From: Clostridium sp. MSJ-8 | GTDB lineage: Bacteria > Bacillota > Clostridia > Clostridiales > Clostridiaceae | Direction: 5' to 3' | Length of the DNA: 64,000 nt | Assembly (NCBI RefSeq): GCF_018918325.1 | Contig: NZ_JAHLQH010000013.1 | Coordinates: 19,956-83,955, forward strand | Shown here: piece after piece, positions 33,809 to 43,757 of the stretch | How positions within the stretch are numbered: position 1 is the first letter of the stretch | Layout: every line of letters starts with the position of its first letter | Made by a program: the position numbers and the translations under genes | The notes under the pieces: model-generated | Database searches by the model: none | What the model was told of the DNA's origin: nothing | Seen by the model: the letters and a program-made list of their open reading frames with translations, nothing else

Positions 33809-34810
33809 ATGTCAAATTTAACAAAATTAGAAGATTTAATAAATCCAGAAGTAATGGCAGATATGATTTCTGCAAAGATTCCAAATAAAATAGTAGTTGC
33901 TCCATTTGCTAAAGTTGATGAAACATTAGTTGGTCAACCAGGAGATACAATTACAATACCTCAATATGCATACATTGGGGATGCAGTAGATGTTGCTGAA
34001 GGTGTAGAAGCTGAAACTGTAAAACTTACTGCAAGTACTACAAAGGTAACTATTAAGAAAGCTATGAAAGCAGTTGAATTAACCGATGAAGCTGTTTTAA
34101 GTAGTTATGGTAATCCGGTGGGAGAAGCTAATAATCAATTGGCCAAATCAATAGCATCTAAAGTTGATAATGATTGTATGGATGCACTATATAATGCTCA
34201 ATTATTCTATGATGGTTCAGCAACACAAATTGCATATACTGGAATAGTTGATGCTATCGATGTATTTAATGAAGAAGTTAATACAGAAAAGGTAATGTTT
34301 GTAAATCCTAAACAAGTTACAAGACTTAGAAAAGATAGCGACTTTACAAGCGCAGATAAATATGGTGTTGGTATGAATGTAATAATGACAGGTGAAATTG
34401 GTAGAATTGCTAATACTAGAATTGTTCCATCAAGAAAAGTTAAAGAATTTTCAACTTGGTATTCACCATGTGAAAGCGGAGACAGTGATGCATTAACCAT
34501 AGTTGCAACAAGTGCTACGGCTAAACAAGTTAATTTAGCTGATGTTACTCTATCATTACCAAATGCAAAAGTTGGTGATACAGTTAAGAAATCTACTACA
34601 AAAGTATATTTCAATCCTATTGTTAAGTTACAAAATGATAATGAAACAGAAGATGATGCTCCAGCATTAACTATTTGCTTAAAGAGAAATGTTAATGTAG
34701 AAACTTCTAGAGTATCTCTTGCAAGAAAGACTGATATTTCTGCTGATGAACATTATGCTACAGCTTTAAGCAACTCTAGTAAAGTTGTACTTGCTAAGAT
34801 TAAAGCATAG
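33809..34810 (+). CDS. Major capsid protein (N4 gp56-type)
   Basis: A 333-residue coat protein. The sequence starts with LTKLEDLINPEVMADMI and contains GQPGDTITIPQYAYIGDA, AVELTDEAVLSSYGNP and KSIASKVDNDCMDALY, typical of the N4-gp56 family with an HK97-like fold. It is expressed after its scaffold, with AGAGGAAATGATG upstream of the start. Confidence 0.9.
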   Translation: MSNLTKLEDLINPEVMADMISAKIPNKIVVAPFAKVDETLVGQPGDTITIPQYAYIGDAVDVAEGVEAETVKLTASTTKVTIKKAMKAVELTDEAVLSSYGNPVGEANNQLAKSIASKVDNDCMDALYNAQLFYDGSATQIAYTGIVDAIDVFNEEVNTEKVMFVNPKQVTRLRKDSDFTSADKYGVGMNVIMTGEIGRIANTRIVPSRKVKEFSTWYSPCESGDSDALTIVATSATAKQVNLADVTLSLPNAKVGDTVKKSTTKVYFNPIVKLQNDNETEDDAPALTICLKRNVNVETSRVSLARKTDISADEHYATALSNSSKVVLAKIKA

Positions 34811-34822
34811 TGAGGTGATAAG

Positions 34823-35107
34823 ATGGCTACATATACTGATCAGGAACTAAACGAGATGGCGGTATTAGCCATCTTTAATTATTACAATGGATATTATTCA
34901 AAAGAGTATATTCAGGATAATTTCGGTTTGGCATTAAAAGTATTAACAGAAAATATAAGGACCAGTGTTACTAAACCACAAGGAATTAAATCTGTAAGCC
35001 AGAATGGAATTTCAGTAACTTATAATGAAGGTGCTGGATTTAATGCTTATCTTACAGAAGAAGTACTTGCTTTACTTCCTAATAAAAGTGGATTTTATGC
35101 ATGGTAG
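34823..35107 (+). CDS. Head-tail adaptor-like protein
   Basis: A 94-residue protein with an early tyrosine-rich helical part (NYYNGYYSKEYIQDNFG), placed just after the capsid gene where gp6-type head-tail connectors lie. The assignment rests on position and size. It ends next to the following gene, with TAGGTGATAATT as ribosome site. Confidence 0.6.
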   Translation: MATYTDQELNEMAVLAIFNYYNGYYSKEYIQDNFGLALKVLTENIRTSVTKPQGIKSVSQNGISVTYNEGAGFNAYLTEEVLALLPNKSGFYAW

Positions 35108-35116
35108 GTGATAATT

Positions 35117-35434
35117 ATGGTTTTATTTCAAAATGCAGATATAACAGTTTATAGGCTTAATAAAGACCAGTCTTATACAAGAATTAATATTAAAAATGTT
35201 AACTGGAATAGTAAAAGAAATGCTGGTGTTGATGGAAAAGGTGTAAATGTTTATTACACTACAATGATAGTTATTCCTGGAGAATATGAGTTAACTACTG
35301 GTGATAAAGTGGTTAAAGGTACTCTTGACATTGATATTAGCAGATTAAGTGATTTAAAAGAATATGAAGTTGTTACAGTTGTTGGAGTACAATACAACGA
35401 CATATTTGATTCATATTCTATTGAATGTAAGTAG
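35117..35434 (+). CDS. DUF6751-like head-completion protein
   Basis: A 105-residue beta-rich protein starting at ATG 35117, six bases after TAGGTG. The pattern LFQNADITVYRLNKDQSYTR then VYYTTMIVIPGEYELTTGDK matches a common clostridial phage family (DUF6751, naming moderately certain). It lies among connector genes, so it is likely a head-tail joining component. Confidence 0.62.
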   Translation: MVLFQNADITVYRLNKDQSYTRINIKNVNWNSKRNAGVDGKGVNVYYTTMIVIPGEYELTTGDKVVKGTLDIDISRLSDLKEYEVVTVVGVQYNDIFDSYSIECK

Positions 35435-35442
35435 GTGATACT

Positions 35443-35802
35443 ATGGCAACAGTAAGATTAAGATTAGATCCAACACAAAAAATATTATTAAAGCGAAGTC
35501 TTAATAAAAACGGTAGAGGGCAAGTCTTTTTTACTAAAGAATGTGCCAAAGAGTTTAATAATTATGTTCCTTTTAAGACTGGAAGGCTTAAGGATATGGA
35601 TATTGAATTAAAGACAGATAAGATTATTTATAAGGCTCCATATGCAAAGAAGCAATACTACGGTAATGCTGGTAATGGAATTGATGGTACTAACAAAGGT
35701 GGTCTTAGAGGTAAGAGATGGGATAAAAGATGTTGGATTAACAAAGGTTCTGAAATAGTAGAAAGGACTGCTAGATTTTGTGGGGTGAGAAGTGGTAGAT
35801 GA
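35443..35802 (+). CDS. Minor capsid protein (Minor_capsid_2 type)
   Basis: A 119-residue head-tail joining protein of the HK97 gp10/Minor_capsid_2 kind: FFTKECAKEFNNYVPFKTGR then YKAPYAKKQYYGNAGNG and RGKRWDKRCW. It overlaps the tail terminator gene by four bases. Confidence 0.82.
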   Translation: MATVRLRLDPTQKILLKRSLNKNGRGQVFFTKECAKEFNNYVPFKTGRLKDMDIELKTDKIIYKAPYAKKQYYGNAGNGIDGTNKGGLRGKRWDKRCWINKGSEIVERTARFCGVRSGR

Positions 35803-36224
35803 AGATAATTGAAGCAATTAGGGATTATATAAGTAGTTTAGAGTGTATGAAAACATTTGATAATGCCATTAATGTTAATTATTTAGATTCTGAGACAGAT
35901 AATTTTTCTATAGAAGAAATTCCTTGTAATCCAATTATAAAAAAATATGTGGATGAAAGTACAATAAGGCAATTTCAATTTGCTTTTTGCAGTAGGGAAC
36001 CTTATGGAGCTGAAATTATACAGAATATTGATAATAGTAGTTTTTATGAAGATTTCGCAAATGAAATAGAGGATAAAAATAATAAAGGTATATTGCCATT
36101 ATTGGCAGATGTAGAAGTTAGAAGCTTAGAAGTAACTAGCAGTGCTTATGCTGTTAGTGTTACAGAAGATACAGCAATGTATCAAATAAATTTGAATTTA
36201 AAGTATTTTAAAGGAGTGAATTAA
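35799..36224 (+). CDS. Tail terminator-like minor capsid protein (Minor_capsid_3 type)
   Basis: A 141-residue protein with the Minor_capsid_3 pattern (FQFAFCSREPYGAEIIQNID, SFYEDFANEIEDKN). It is placed between the joining protein and the major tail protein, where the tail completion/terminator protein belongs. It is translated from an overlapping start. Confidence 0.8.
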   Translation: MKIIEAIRDYISSLECMKTFDNAINVNYLDSETDNFSIEEIPCNPIIKKYVDESTIRQFQFAFCSREPYGAEIIQNIDNSSFYEDFANEIEDKNNKGILPLLADVEVRSLEVTSSAYAVSVTEDTAMYQINLNLKYFKGVN

Positions 36225-36722
36225 ATGAGTCAAACAGTACAAAGATATATGATTGGAGATTATTTAGATGTCTCTGAAAAAAGTGGCACAGAAGAATATG
36301 AATTAATGGGTGCAGGATTCAATACTTTAGATGAATCTCCAAGTGCTAAAACAGATTCAAAAACATATATTAATGACAAAACATCTACAACTACAATTCA
36401 AGGATATGAAACAGTTTTTGGTTTTGAGTCTGATATGATCGCTAGTGAAAAGGCAGTAATGTCTTTATATAAAGTTGGTAGAGATCATTTAACTGGTTCT
36501 GATGCACAAAAGAATTATGTAAGAGTAGATTTATACCATCCAACAGAAAAAGAAAATGTATATCCAGCAAGAAAGTTTTTAGTTGCAGTAGAAGTAAGTG
36601 ATTTTAAAGGTAATGGTGGAGAAACAGTTGTTGTTAGTGGTAATTTAAATGCTGTTGGAGATTTTACAGAAGGATATTTTGATACTACAACTAAAAAATT
36701 TACTACAGAATTACCAGCATAG
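36225..36722 (+). CDS. Major tail (tube) protein
   Basis: A 165-residue tail tube subunit. It begins SQTVQRYMIGDYLDV and includes TSTTTIQGYETVFGFESDM, with the beta-sandwich pattern of siphovirus tube proteins found in clostridial phages. It directly precedes the two tail assembly chaperone genes and the tape measure gene. Confidence 0.83.
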   Translation: MSQTVQRYMIGDYLDVSEKSGTEEYELMGAGFNTLDESPSAKTDSKTYINDKTSTTTIQGYETVFGFESDMIASEKAVMSLYKVGRDHLTGSDAQKNYVRVDLYHPTEKENVYPARKFLVAVEVSDFKGNGGETVVVSGNLNAVGDFTEGYFDTTTKKFTTELPA

Positions 36723-36734
36723 GAGGGATAGATA

Positions 36735-37070
36735 ATGGGATATCAATTTGGTGATAATGATATAAAACTAGATATAGCTGGAGAGAAATTTACAGTTGTA
36801 TATGGTGCATCTCTTTTAAATAGAGTTAAGGACTTAGGAGAACAAAATGCAGAACTAAAAAGTGATTCAAATAATGTTGAAAAAACTATTATTCTCTTAG
36901 AAAAAGCTATTGATACAATATGTGGAGAAGGCGCTGTTAAAAAGATATTTAAAGATAGAGAGATAAATTATTATGATTTGGTAGATATTGTTGAGTATAT
37001 AAGTAAAGAAATTTCTGATTTCCAAGTACAAAAAAATAAAAAATATAGCTTAAATAGAGTTGTAAGATAA
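36735..37070 (+). CDS. Tail assembly chaperone (first)
   Basis: A 111-residue small tail protein starting YQFGDNDIKLDIAGEKFTV. It occupies the gpG position between tube and Gp15 genes and overlaps the latter by one base (TAATG), so a coupling rather than a frameshift links the pair. It resembles the DUF6673 group; the name is tentative. Confidence 0.65.
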   Translation: MGYQFGDNDIKLDIAGEKFTVVYGASLLNRVKDLGEQNAELKSDSNNVEKTIILLEKAIDTICGEGAVKKIFKDREINYYDLVDIVEYISKEISDFQVQKNKKYSLNRVVR

Positions 37071-37666
37071 TGAATATTTTAATTGATTTAATTCCTAAAT
37101 TTGTAGAAATAGATGAAATTGAATATGAAATTAGAACAGACTTTAGAATTTCTATGCTTTTTGAAATGATGATGCAGGATGAAGAGTTAGAAGATAATGA
37201 AAAAGTAATACGAGCTCTTAATTTATATTATCCAATTATTCCTCCAGATAGAAATAAAGCAATTAGTAAAATAATATGGTTTTATAGATGCGGAAAAGAT
37301 ACGGTTAAATCAAGTAACAATAATAGTAAAGGTGAGGGCGTTAAAATTTATGATTATGAATATGATGATGATTATATCTATTCTGCATTTTTAAGCCAAT
37401 ATGGAGTTGATTTGCAAGATATAAAGTATTTGCATTGGTGGAAGTTTAAAGCTATGTTTAAAAGTCTAAATGAAGATAATAAGATAGTTAAAATAATGCA
37501 ATATAGAAGTATGGATTTAAGTGAAATTAAAGATAAAGAACAAAATGCATACTATAGAAAAATGAAAAAGTTATATGAAATTCCAAGAAGTACAGGAGAA
37601 GTTGAAAAAATTAGAGCAATTGAAGATGCTCTGATGAAAGGTGAGAGCATAAAGCACTTATTATAG
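37070..37666 (+). CDS. Gp15-family tail assembly protein
   Basis: A 198-residue bacteriophage Gp15 protein: LIPKFVEIDEIEYEIRTDFR, NLYYPIIPPDRNKAISKIIW and LHWWKFKAMFKSLNEDNK are diagnostic. Members are tail assembly chaperones coded just upstream of the tape measure. Its stop codon lies inside a terminator hairpin. Confidence 0.88.
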   Translation: MNILIDLIPKFVEIDEIEYEIRTDFRISMLFEMMMQDEELEDNEKVIRALNLYYPIIPPDRNKAISKIIWFYRCGKDTVKSSNNNSKGEGVKIYDYEYDDDYIYSAFLSQYGVDLQDIKYLHWWKFKAMFKSLNEDNKIVKIMQYRSMDLSEIKDKEQNAYYRKMKKLYEIPRSTGEVEKIRAIEDALMKGESIKHLL

Positions 37667-37679
37667 TGCTTATTTTTTT
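37652..37679 (+). terminator. Terminator overlapping the Gp15 stop codon
   Basis: AAGCACT (37652-37658) pairs with AGTGCTT (37665-37671), followed by a T-rich run. The stem overlaps the Gp15 stop codon. It would lower tape measure and tip gene mRNA relative to tube protein, matching the needed copy numbers. Confidence 0.7.
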
Positions 37680-37702
37680 ATTTTTAGGAAGGTGGTGAGG
37701 AT

Positions 37703-39844
37703 ATGGCAGACGGAACTATTACTATTGATACTAGCATTGATAATTCAGGAGCAGAAAGTGGACTTAGTAAACTTGGGAGTGTTGCAAGTAAAGGATTTAA
37801 AGCAATTAGTGCTAGTGTAGCGGTTGCAACTACTGCAGTAGGGGTATTAACTAAATCTTGTATTGAGCAGTATGCCACTTATGAACAAATGACCGGCGGA
37901 GTAGAGACGTTATTTAAAGATTCAAGTAGCAAAGTAATGGAATATGCTAATAGTGCTTATGAAACAGCAGGTCTTAGCGCTAACGAATATATGGATACTG
38001 TTACAAGTTTCAGTGCTAGTTTATTACAAGGATTGGGTGGAGACACAGAAAAGGCGGCAGAGATAGGAAATAAAGCTGTTATTGATATGAGTGATAATGC
38101 GAATAAGTTTGGTACAGATATGCAAAGTATTCAAAATGCTTATCAGGGTTTCGCAAAGCAAAACTACACTATGCTGGATAACCTGAAATTAGGGTATGGT
38201 GGAACTAAAGAAGAAATGCAAAGACTTTTATCAGATGCTGAAAAATTAACAGGAATCCATTATGATATTAGTAATTTTAGTGATGTCATTGAAGCAATTC
38301 ATGCTGTTCAGGAAAATATGGATATCACAGGAACCACAGCAAAGGAAGCAGCAACAACTATAGAAGGCTCTCTTAATATGACCAAAGCTGCATGGACTAA
38401 TCTTATGACTGGAATTTCTAGTGGTAGTGATAATTTTGATATGCTAATTAACAATCTTGTTACTAGTATTACTTATTTAGAAGGTAATTTAGAAGGTAGA
38501 CTTATAACTACTGTAGATAATATAAGTAGAATGATAGATAGTTTAGTACCAGTAGTTGTGGAAAGAATACCACCACTAATTGAAAGTGTTTTGCCTCGAT
38601 TAATAGAATGTGGAATAAAACTAGTAACAAGTCTTGTTAATGGTGTTGAACAAATGCTACCAACTTTAATGCCATTAGTAGTACAAATTATTACAACACT
38701 TGTAACTGCTATAATGCAAATGCTACCACAACTATTAGAAATGGGAATACAAATTATAGTAAGTTTAACGAATGGAATAGCTCAACAACTTCCAACATTA
38801 ATTCCTGCAGCTATACAATGTGTGATGCAATTAATTAACACGTTAATAGAAAATCTTCCACTCATTTTAGATGCGGGCATGCAGTTATTACAAGGACTAA
38901 TAGAGGGAATAGTTAATGCTATTCCAGACTTAATATCAATGTTGCCAACTATAATAGAAACTATAGTAAATTTTTTAGTTAGTTCATTGCCAGAAATATT
39001 GCAACAGGGATGTGAAATATTATTGGCACTTATAAATGGACTTGTGGAAGCTATACCACAATTAATAAATATGTTGCCACAAATCATAGAGACTATAATT
39101 AACTTTATTACTAATAACTTACCCCAAATTTTACAAATGGGTATTAAGGTGCTAATAGCACTTATAAACGGAGTGATTAATGCGATTCCACAGCTTGTGG
39201 CAATGCTGCCACAAATAATTAACACTATAATAAACACTCTTACAGCTCATTTGCCTGAGATAATTATGGCTGGAATACAAATTTTAGTAGCACTTGCAAA
39301 AGGACTTATACAGGCCATACCACAATTAATATCACAGATTCCTAAGGTGATTAAGTCTATTAATAAGGCTTTTAAAGATGTGAATTGGGCAGACATTGGT
39401 GTAAATATAATAAAAGGAATAGGGAAAGGCATAGGACAAATGGCTAGTTGGTTGTGGGAAAAAGCTAAAGAAGTAGTAGGTAATGTTAAAGATAAGGTCT
39501 GTGATTTCTTAGGAATACATTCTCCTTCTAGGTTATTTAGGGATGTAGTTGGAATAAACATTGTTAAAGGTATTGGAGTTGGAATGGACAAAGAAAGCCC
39601 AGAATTAAATAAATTAGCGGTAGGAAATATGGAGGACTTATATAGAGAGTTGCGAGGTACTGTAGATATAGAAACTGCTAAAACAACAGCAAGTATGGTT
39701 GGAAGTACTAATATTAACACCTCAAAAGTAGTAAATAATGATAATGGAATTACTCAAAATGTAACAATAGTTAATCCTGAACGTTCTCCAAGTGAAAATG
39801 CAAGGGCTCTTAAGAAAGCAGGGAGGGATTTAGTATTTGGATAG
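37703..39844 (+). CDS. Tape measure protein with ~40-residue repeats
   Basis: A 713-residue tail length ruler. The N-terminal part has TMP features (FGTDMQSIQNAYQGFAKQNY, TAKEAATTIEGSLNMTKAAW). Residues ~285-560 are six or more imperfect copies of a ~40-residue hydrophobic unit of the type LP.IL..G..IL.ALINGL..AIPQLI.MLP.II. The C-terminus has a KAKEVVGNVKDKVCDFLGIH segment and SPSRLFRDVVG. Length implies a tail of roughly 100 nm. Ribosome site GGAAGGTGG. Confidence 0.92.
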   Translation: MADGTITIDTSIDNSGAESGLSKLGSVASKGFKAISASVAVATTAVGVLTKSCIEQYATYEQMTGGVETLFKDSSSKVMEYANSAYETAGLSANEYMDTVTSFSASLLQGLGGDTEKAAEIGNKAVIDMSDNANKFGTDMQSIQNAYQGFAKQNYTMLDNLKLGYGGTKEEMQRLLSDAEKLTGIHYDISNFSDVIEAIHAVQENMDITGTTAKEAATTIEGSLNMTKAAWTNLMTGISSGSDNFDMLINNLVTSITYLEGNLEGRLITTVDNISRMIDSLVPVVVERIPPLIESVLPRLIECGIKLVTSLVNGVEQMLPTLMPLVVQIITTLVTAIMQMLPQLLEMGIQIIVSLTNGIAQQLPTLIPAAIQCVMQLINTLIENLPLILDAGMQLLQGLIEGIVNAIPDLISMLPTIIETIVNFLVSSLPEILQQGCEILLALINGLVEAIPQLINMLPQIIETIINFITNNLPQILQMGIKVLIALINGVINAIPQLVAMLPQIINTIINTLTAHLPEIIMAGIQILVALAKGLIQAIPQLISQIPKVIKSINKAFKDVNWADIGVNIIKGIGKGIGQMASWLWEKAKEVVGNVKDKVCDFLGIHSPSRLFRDVVGINIVKGIGVGMDKESPELNKLAVGNMEDLYRELRGTVDIETAKTTASMVGSTNINTSKVVNNDNGITQNVTIVNPERSPSENARALKKAGRDLVFG

Positions 39845-40700
39845 ATATATAAATTTAAAATTGATACAAGAGACTAGATCTCTTGAATTGAATAATATAA
39901 ATTACAAAATAATAAGCATAGATGGAATTGATTATCCAGAGCTTGATATAAGTACAACTTCTAATGCTCATTATGATGGCAGTTATATTAATAGTAATAG
40001 AGCTGATAAAAGAACAATAACGATACAAGCAGAATATCAATTTGCAGATATTGAAAATGAGAGGGACAAATTACTCTCTTTTTTTAATTTCAAAAATACA
40101 GGAACATTGGTTATAGATTACTCTAAAAGAAAAAAATCTATTCAATATAATATATCTGATTTTAAAAGCAAAATTGATAATGTTAATGATAAATTAAATT
40201 TTGAAGTTGAATTATTATGTACAGAGCCTTATTTAAGAGATGTTGCAGAAAGTAAGCTGGATATTGCATTGTGGAGAGGTGCTTTTCATTTTCCACTAAT
40301 ATGCAATTCTGATAATAAGATTATTATGGGAGTTAAAGAACCAAGTTTAATAGCTAATATAAATAATACTGGCGATGTAGAAACTGGCATGATAATAGAA
40401 TTTAGAGCACTAGGTTCAGTTAAGAATCCTAGTCTTTTTAATATTAATACTAGGGAATTTATTAAAATTAACACAACAATGAGTGCTGGCGAAACGATAA
40501 AAGTTAATACAAATGTAGGTCGTAAAAGCATCATTAAAATAAATAATGATGCCGAAACTAAAATAATGAATTTACTAGATATAGACAGTACATTCTTGCA
40601 GTTATCTGTAGGAGATAATTTATTTAGACATAATGCTGATGATGGATTTAACTTCATGGAAGTAAGTATATACTTTAATCCAAGTTATTTAGGAGTGTGA
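39837..40700 (+). CDS. Distal tail protein (Dit-like)
   Basis: A 287-residue siphovirus tail component: DRYINLKLIQETRSLELNNI start, then a beta-rich N-terminal ring domain (GIDYPELDISTTSNAHYDGS) and a galectin-like C-terminal part (NNTGDVETGMIIEFRALGSV). The start is TTG 39837, ten bases after GGGAGG, overlapping the tape measure stop. It links tail tube to tip. Confidence 0.85.
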   Translation: MDRYINLKLIQETRSLELNNINYKIISIDGIDYPELDISTTSNAHYDGSYINSNRADKRTITIQAEYQFADIENERDKLLSFFNFKNTGTLVIDYSKRKKSIQYNISDFKSKIDNVNDKLNFEVELLCTEPYLRDVAESKLDIALWRGAFHFPLICNSDNKIIMGVKEPSLIANINNTGDVETGMIIEFRALGSVKNPSLFNINTREFIKINTTMSAGETIKVNTNVGRKSIIKINNDAETKIMNLLDIDSTFLQLSVGDNLFRHNADDGFNFMEVSIYFNPSYLGV

Positions 40701-40705
40701 TGTCT

Positions 40706-41845
40706 ATGGAATTATATATACTAGATAAGAATTTAGATTTATTAGGAGTTATAGATAATTTTGAAACTCTTATATGGACTAGAAAATATACAGAGCCTGG
40801 GAAGTTCCAATTAAACCTCCCTGCAACAGAAGATAATATTAGTCTGATGAAAGATGAAAATATCGTTTATAAGAAAGATGATGTTGAAGGTGGAATAATT
40901 AAACATATTGAATACAGTGTATCTGATAAAGGAGAGAAGAGTTTAGTGGTAAATGGAAACCTTACTACTTCTTATTTATCTAGAAGAATTAACTGGGGAA
41001 CAATAAAACACTCTGGAAGAGTTGATTTGTTAATGCAGAAAATTGTTAAAGATAACTGTATATCTCCGAACAACTCTAATAGAATAATTCCTACACTAGA
41101 AATAATATCTACTAATTACACAGATGCTATTTCAAAACAAGATAGCTATAGTAATCTTACAGATTTGTTAACAGATATATGTAACACTAAAAACTTTGGG
41201 TATAGAGTAAGAATAAACACTAGGGAAGGGGCAAGGTACTTAGCATTTGAGGTTTATAAAGGTATAGACAGAAGTGTTAATCAAAGTGCCATATCTCCAA
41301 CAATATTCTCTTTAGATATGGAGAATATACTTACAGAAGATTATATAAAAGATAACTCTAATTTTAAAAATACAACTCTTATAGCAGGAGCTGGAGAAGG
41401 CAATGCTAGAAAAACTACTATTGTTGGAAATAATTATAAAGAACTAGATAGATTTGAAATATACACTGATGCGCGAGATATACAAGATACAGAACAACAA
41501 GAAGTAATGGATGACGAAGGTAATACAACAACAGAGGATGTTGAAATCCCGTGGAGTGAATATGAGCCTTTATTATTGCAACGTGGTAACGAGAAATTGG
41601 CTGAATATGAGAAAATTGAAACTTTTGAAGGAACAATTAATACAGATGCTAATAATGTGTACAAGGTTGATTATGATTTGGGAGATATAGTTACTATAGT
41701 AGATAAAGATTTAGGAATAAAGTTAGATACTAGAATAACTGAAATAGAAGAAACATATGAAAAAGGTAAGGTAGAAATTGTACCTACCTTTGGGAATAAT
41801 ATTCCTAATTTATTAACAAAGCTAAAACAATTAGAAAGGAGATAA
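40706..41845 (+). CDS. Tail tip protein (ReqiPepy6 Gp37-like)
   Basis: A 379-residue tail protein of the Siphovirus ReqiPepy6 Gp37-like family: MELYILDKNLDLLGVIDNFE, then LIWTRKYTEPGKFQLNLPAT and HIEYSVSDKGEKSLVVNGNL. It follows Dit and probably forms the central tip hub (Tal-like). ATG 40706 has the best spacing from AGGAG (ten bases); ATG 40700 in the same frame is possible. Confidence 0.85.
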   Translation: MELYILDKNLDLLGVIDNFETLIWTRKYTEPGKFQLNLPATEDNISLMKDENIVYKKDDVEGGIIKHIEYSVSDKGEKSLVVNGNLTTSYLSRRINWGTIKHSGRVDLLMQKIVKDNCISPNNSNRIIPTLEIISTNYTDAISKQDSYSNLTDLLTDICNTKNFGYRVRINTREGARYLAFEVYKGIDRSVNQSAISPTIFSLDMENILTEDYIKDNSNFKNTTLIAGAGEGNARKTTIVGNNYKELDRFEIYTDARDIQDTEQQEVMDDEGNTTTEDVEIPWSEYEPLLLQRGNEKLAEYEKIETFEGTINTDANNVYKVDYDLGDIVTIVDKDLGIKLDTRITEIEETYEKGKVEIVPTFGNNIPNLLTKLKQLERR

Positions 41846-41849
41846 ACTT

Positions 41850-42782
41850 ATGGAGAAAAGTAGTTTTTTTAATTCTGTACAAGCCTCAGACGGCTCTTAT
41901 GATAGAGAATACTTAGCTGAAGACTTTGCTAAATACTTTTCAAGTTTTATTGGAAATGGAGTGTTTCCTAATCCAAGTAGCAATTTGCAAGTGCTTAGTA
42001 ACAACGATATGACTATAAGCATAGATGTTGGTAAAGCCTATATAAATGGTTATTACTACGAAAATACAACTAAATTAGTTAAGACAATAGCTGTAGCTGA
42101 TGGGGTACTTAATAGAGTAGATTTAATAGTTTTAAGATTGGATTTTACCAATCGAGAAATTAAAACTTATGTAAAAAAAGGTACATTTGCTAGTAGTCCC
42201 AAAGCAGAAACATTGCAAAGGGATAGTGATATGTATGAGTTAGGAATAGCACAAGTTTATATAGGAGCTGGAGCAACAACTATTACTCAGGGAGACATAA
42301 CAGATTTAAGATTAAATAATGATTATTGTGGAGTTGTGCATGGAGTAGTAGACCAAGTGGATACTACTACAATATTTAATCAATTTGAAGCTTGGCTAAA
42401 TGAAAACAAAGAGAAATATAATAAAGATATTACAGAATGGACAGAAGAAAAACAAAATGAATTTACTAGGTGGACAGAAGAAAAGCAAGAAGAGTTTATA
42501 AAATGGTATGACACTAATACAACAGCTTTTTTAAATAAATTTAATACTTGGTTTGGAACTAATACAAATGATTGGAGTACTGAATTTACAAATTGGTTTA
42601 ACCATATAAAAGACCAACTAAGTACTGATGCTGCTGGGAATTTACAAAATCAAATTGATAGTGTTAAAAATACTATGAACAGCGAGTTAAGTAAAAGAAA
42701 AATAATAGACAAAACCACTAACAATGAATTTAAGTGGGGGATAGAAAATGGAAATTTATTTTTAGAAAGGATAGGTGATTAG
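41850..42782 (+). CDS. Baseplate/receptor-binding minor structural protein
   Basis: A 310-residue protein. Residues 1-165 look like a BppU-type baseplate domain (FFNSVQASDGSYDREYLAED, GKAYINGYYYENTTKL, LNRVDLIVLRLDF). Residues 180-270 are an amphipathic stretch of W-xx-EKQ-type repeats (DITEWTEEKQNEFTRWTEEK), ending in coiled coil. Such proteins are common in clostridial phage tips. Confidence 0.75.
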   Translation: MEKSSFFNSVQASDGSYDREYLAEDFAKYFSSFIGNGVFPNPSSNLQVLSNNDMTISIDVGKAYINGYYYENTTKLVKTIAVADGVLNRVDLIVLRLDFTNREIKTYVKKGTFASSPKAETLQRDSDMYELGIAQVYIGAGATTITQGDITDLRLNNDYCGVVHGVVDQVDTTTIFNQFEAWLNENKEKYNKDITEWTEEKQNEFTRWTEEKQEEFIKWYDTNTTAFLNKFNTWFGTNTNDWSTEFTNWFNHIKDQLSTDAAGNLQNQIDSVKNTMNSELSKRKIIDKTTNNEFKWGIENGNLFLERIGD

Positions 42783-43754
42783 ATGGCAGAAAAATTTTAT
42801 TTAAATGCTACTATGGACTATAAGGGTGATAGTTATTTTCCTGTTATGGATAAGGAGATTAATCTTGAAGATTATTGTTACACACAAGAAAATATTGTTA
42901 AGATTTTTGATTATGATGAAAACAATATTTTATGTATTGGTTCAACAAAGGTCTTTGTTGTAAACAAAATAAATATGAGTATAGAAAAAACAATTAATAC
43001 AACGCATGACACTAATGGGGTATGTTACGATTATGAGAGTACAGTGTTGTACTATATATGCAAAACAGATATGGCATTATATAAATATGATTTTTCAACT
43101 GATGAAAATGTAAAAATGGATGTTGATTTTGGAAGTATAAGATTGAGTAGTTCTTACACAAAACTGATGGATAAAACAGGAAACTGTATATATATAGTTA
43201 ACGATAATAGATTGATAAAAATATCAGTAGAAGATAGAACTGTTACTTCAACTCTTTTATTTAACTCGATATATACAGCTAATGATAGATGTGTTTATGC
43301 CCTGTCATCTTCGTCGTCTACTTTGACTGTAAGCATTGTTAATAAAGAAGAGTTTACTAAAGAATCATTTAATGTAACTCTTAATGTGGAAGCAAAATCT
43401 CAAAACTGTTTGTGCTCTAATAAATTTATTTTTTTTGTGGGGCCTTCCAACCGTCTAATTATTATAGATTTAGAGAATAGATGTCTAATAAATAAATCTA
43501 ATTCTAAATATGTCTCAATTTTGTTATATAAAGAAAACATTATAGGAATACGTGACAATACAATCTATAAAATTGTGGTATCTTCTGAAAGTTGTGACAA
43601 AAAAATAGCAACAGTAAATGATAATGTGGATTTAACAGGTATTTCTAGCTGTTATTGTATTGATGACACTTTTTATATTGCGTTCCAAAATGGGATATAC
43701 AATACAATAACAGAATATAAAAAATCAGATCATTATAAAAAGTTGGAGGTGTAA
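42783..43754 (+). CDS. Probable beta-propeller tail fibre/receptor-binding protein
   Basis: A 323-residue protein with repeated short beta-strand units ending in phrases like ILCIGSTKVFVVNKINMSIE and LYYICKTDMALYKYD, typical of a propeller fold. It has few gene-specific motifs and several cysteines. By its position after the baseplate gene it is likely the host recognition protein, where diversity between phages is highest. The fold assignment is by pattern only. Confidence 0.6.
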   Translation: MAEKFYLNATMDYKGDSYFPVMDKEINLEDYCYTQENIVKIFDYDENNILCIGSTKVFVVNKINMSIEKTINTTHDTNGVCYDYESTVLYYICKTDMALYKYDFSTDENVKMDVDFGSIRLSSSYTKLMDKTGNCIYIVNDNRLIKISVEDRTVTSTLLFNSIYTANDRCVYALSSSSSTLTVSIVNKEEFTKESFNVTLNVEAKSQNCLCSNKFIFFVGPSNRLIIIDLENRCLINKSNSKYVSILLYKENIIGIRDNTIYKIVVSSESCDKKIATVNDNVDLTGISSCYCIDDTFYIAFQNGIYNTITEYKKSDHYKKLEV

Positions 43755-43757
43755 TTA

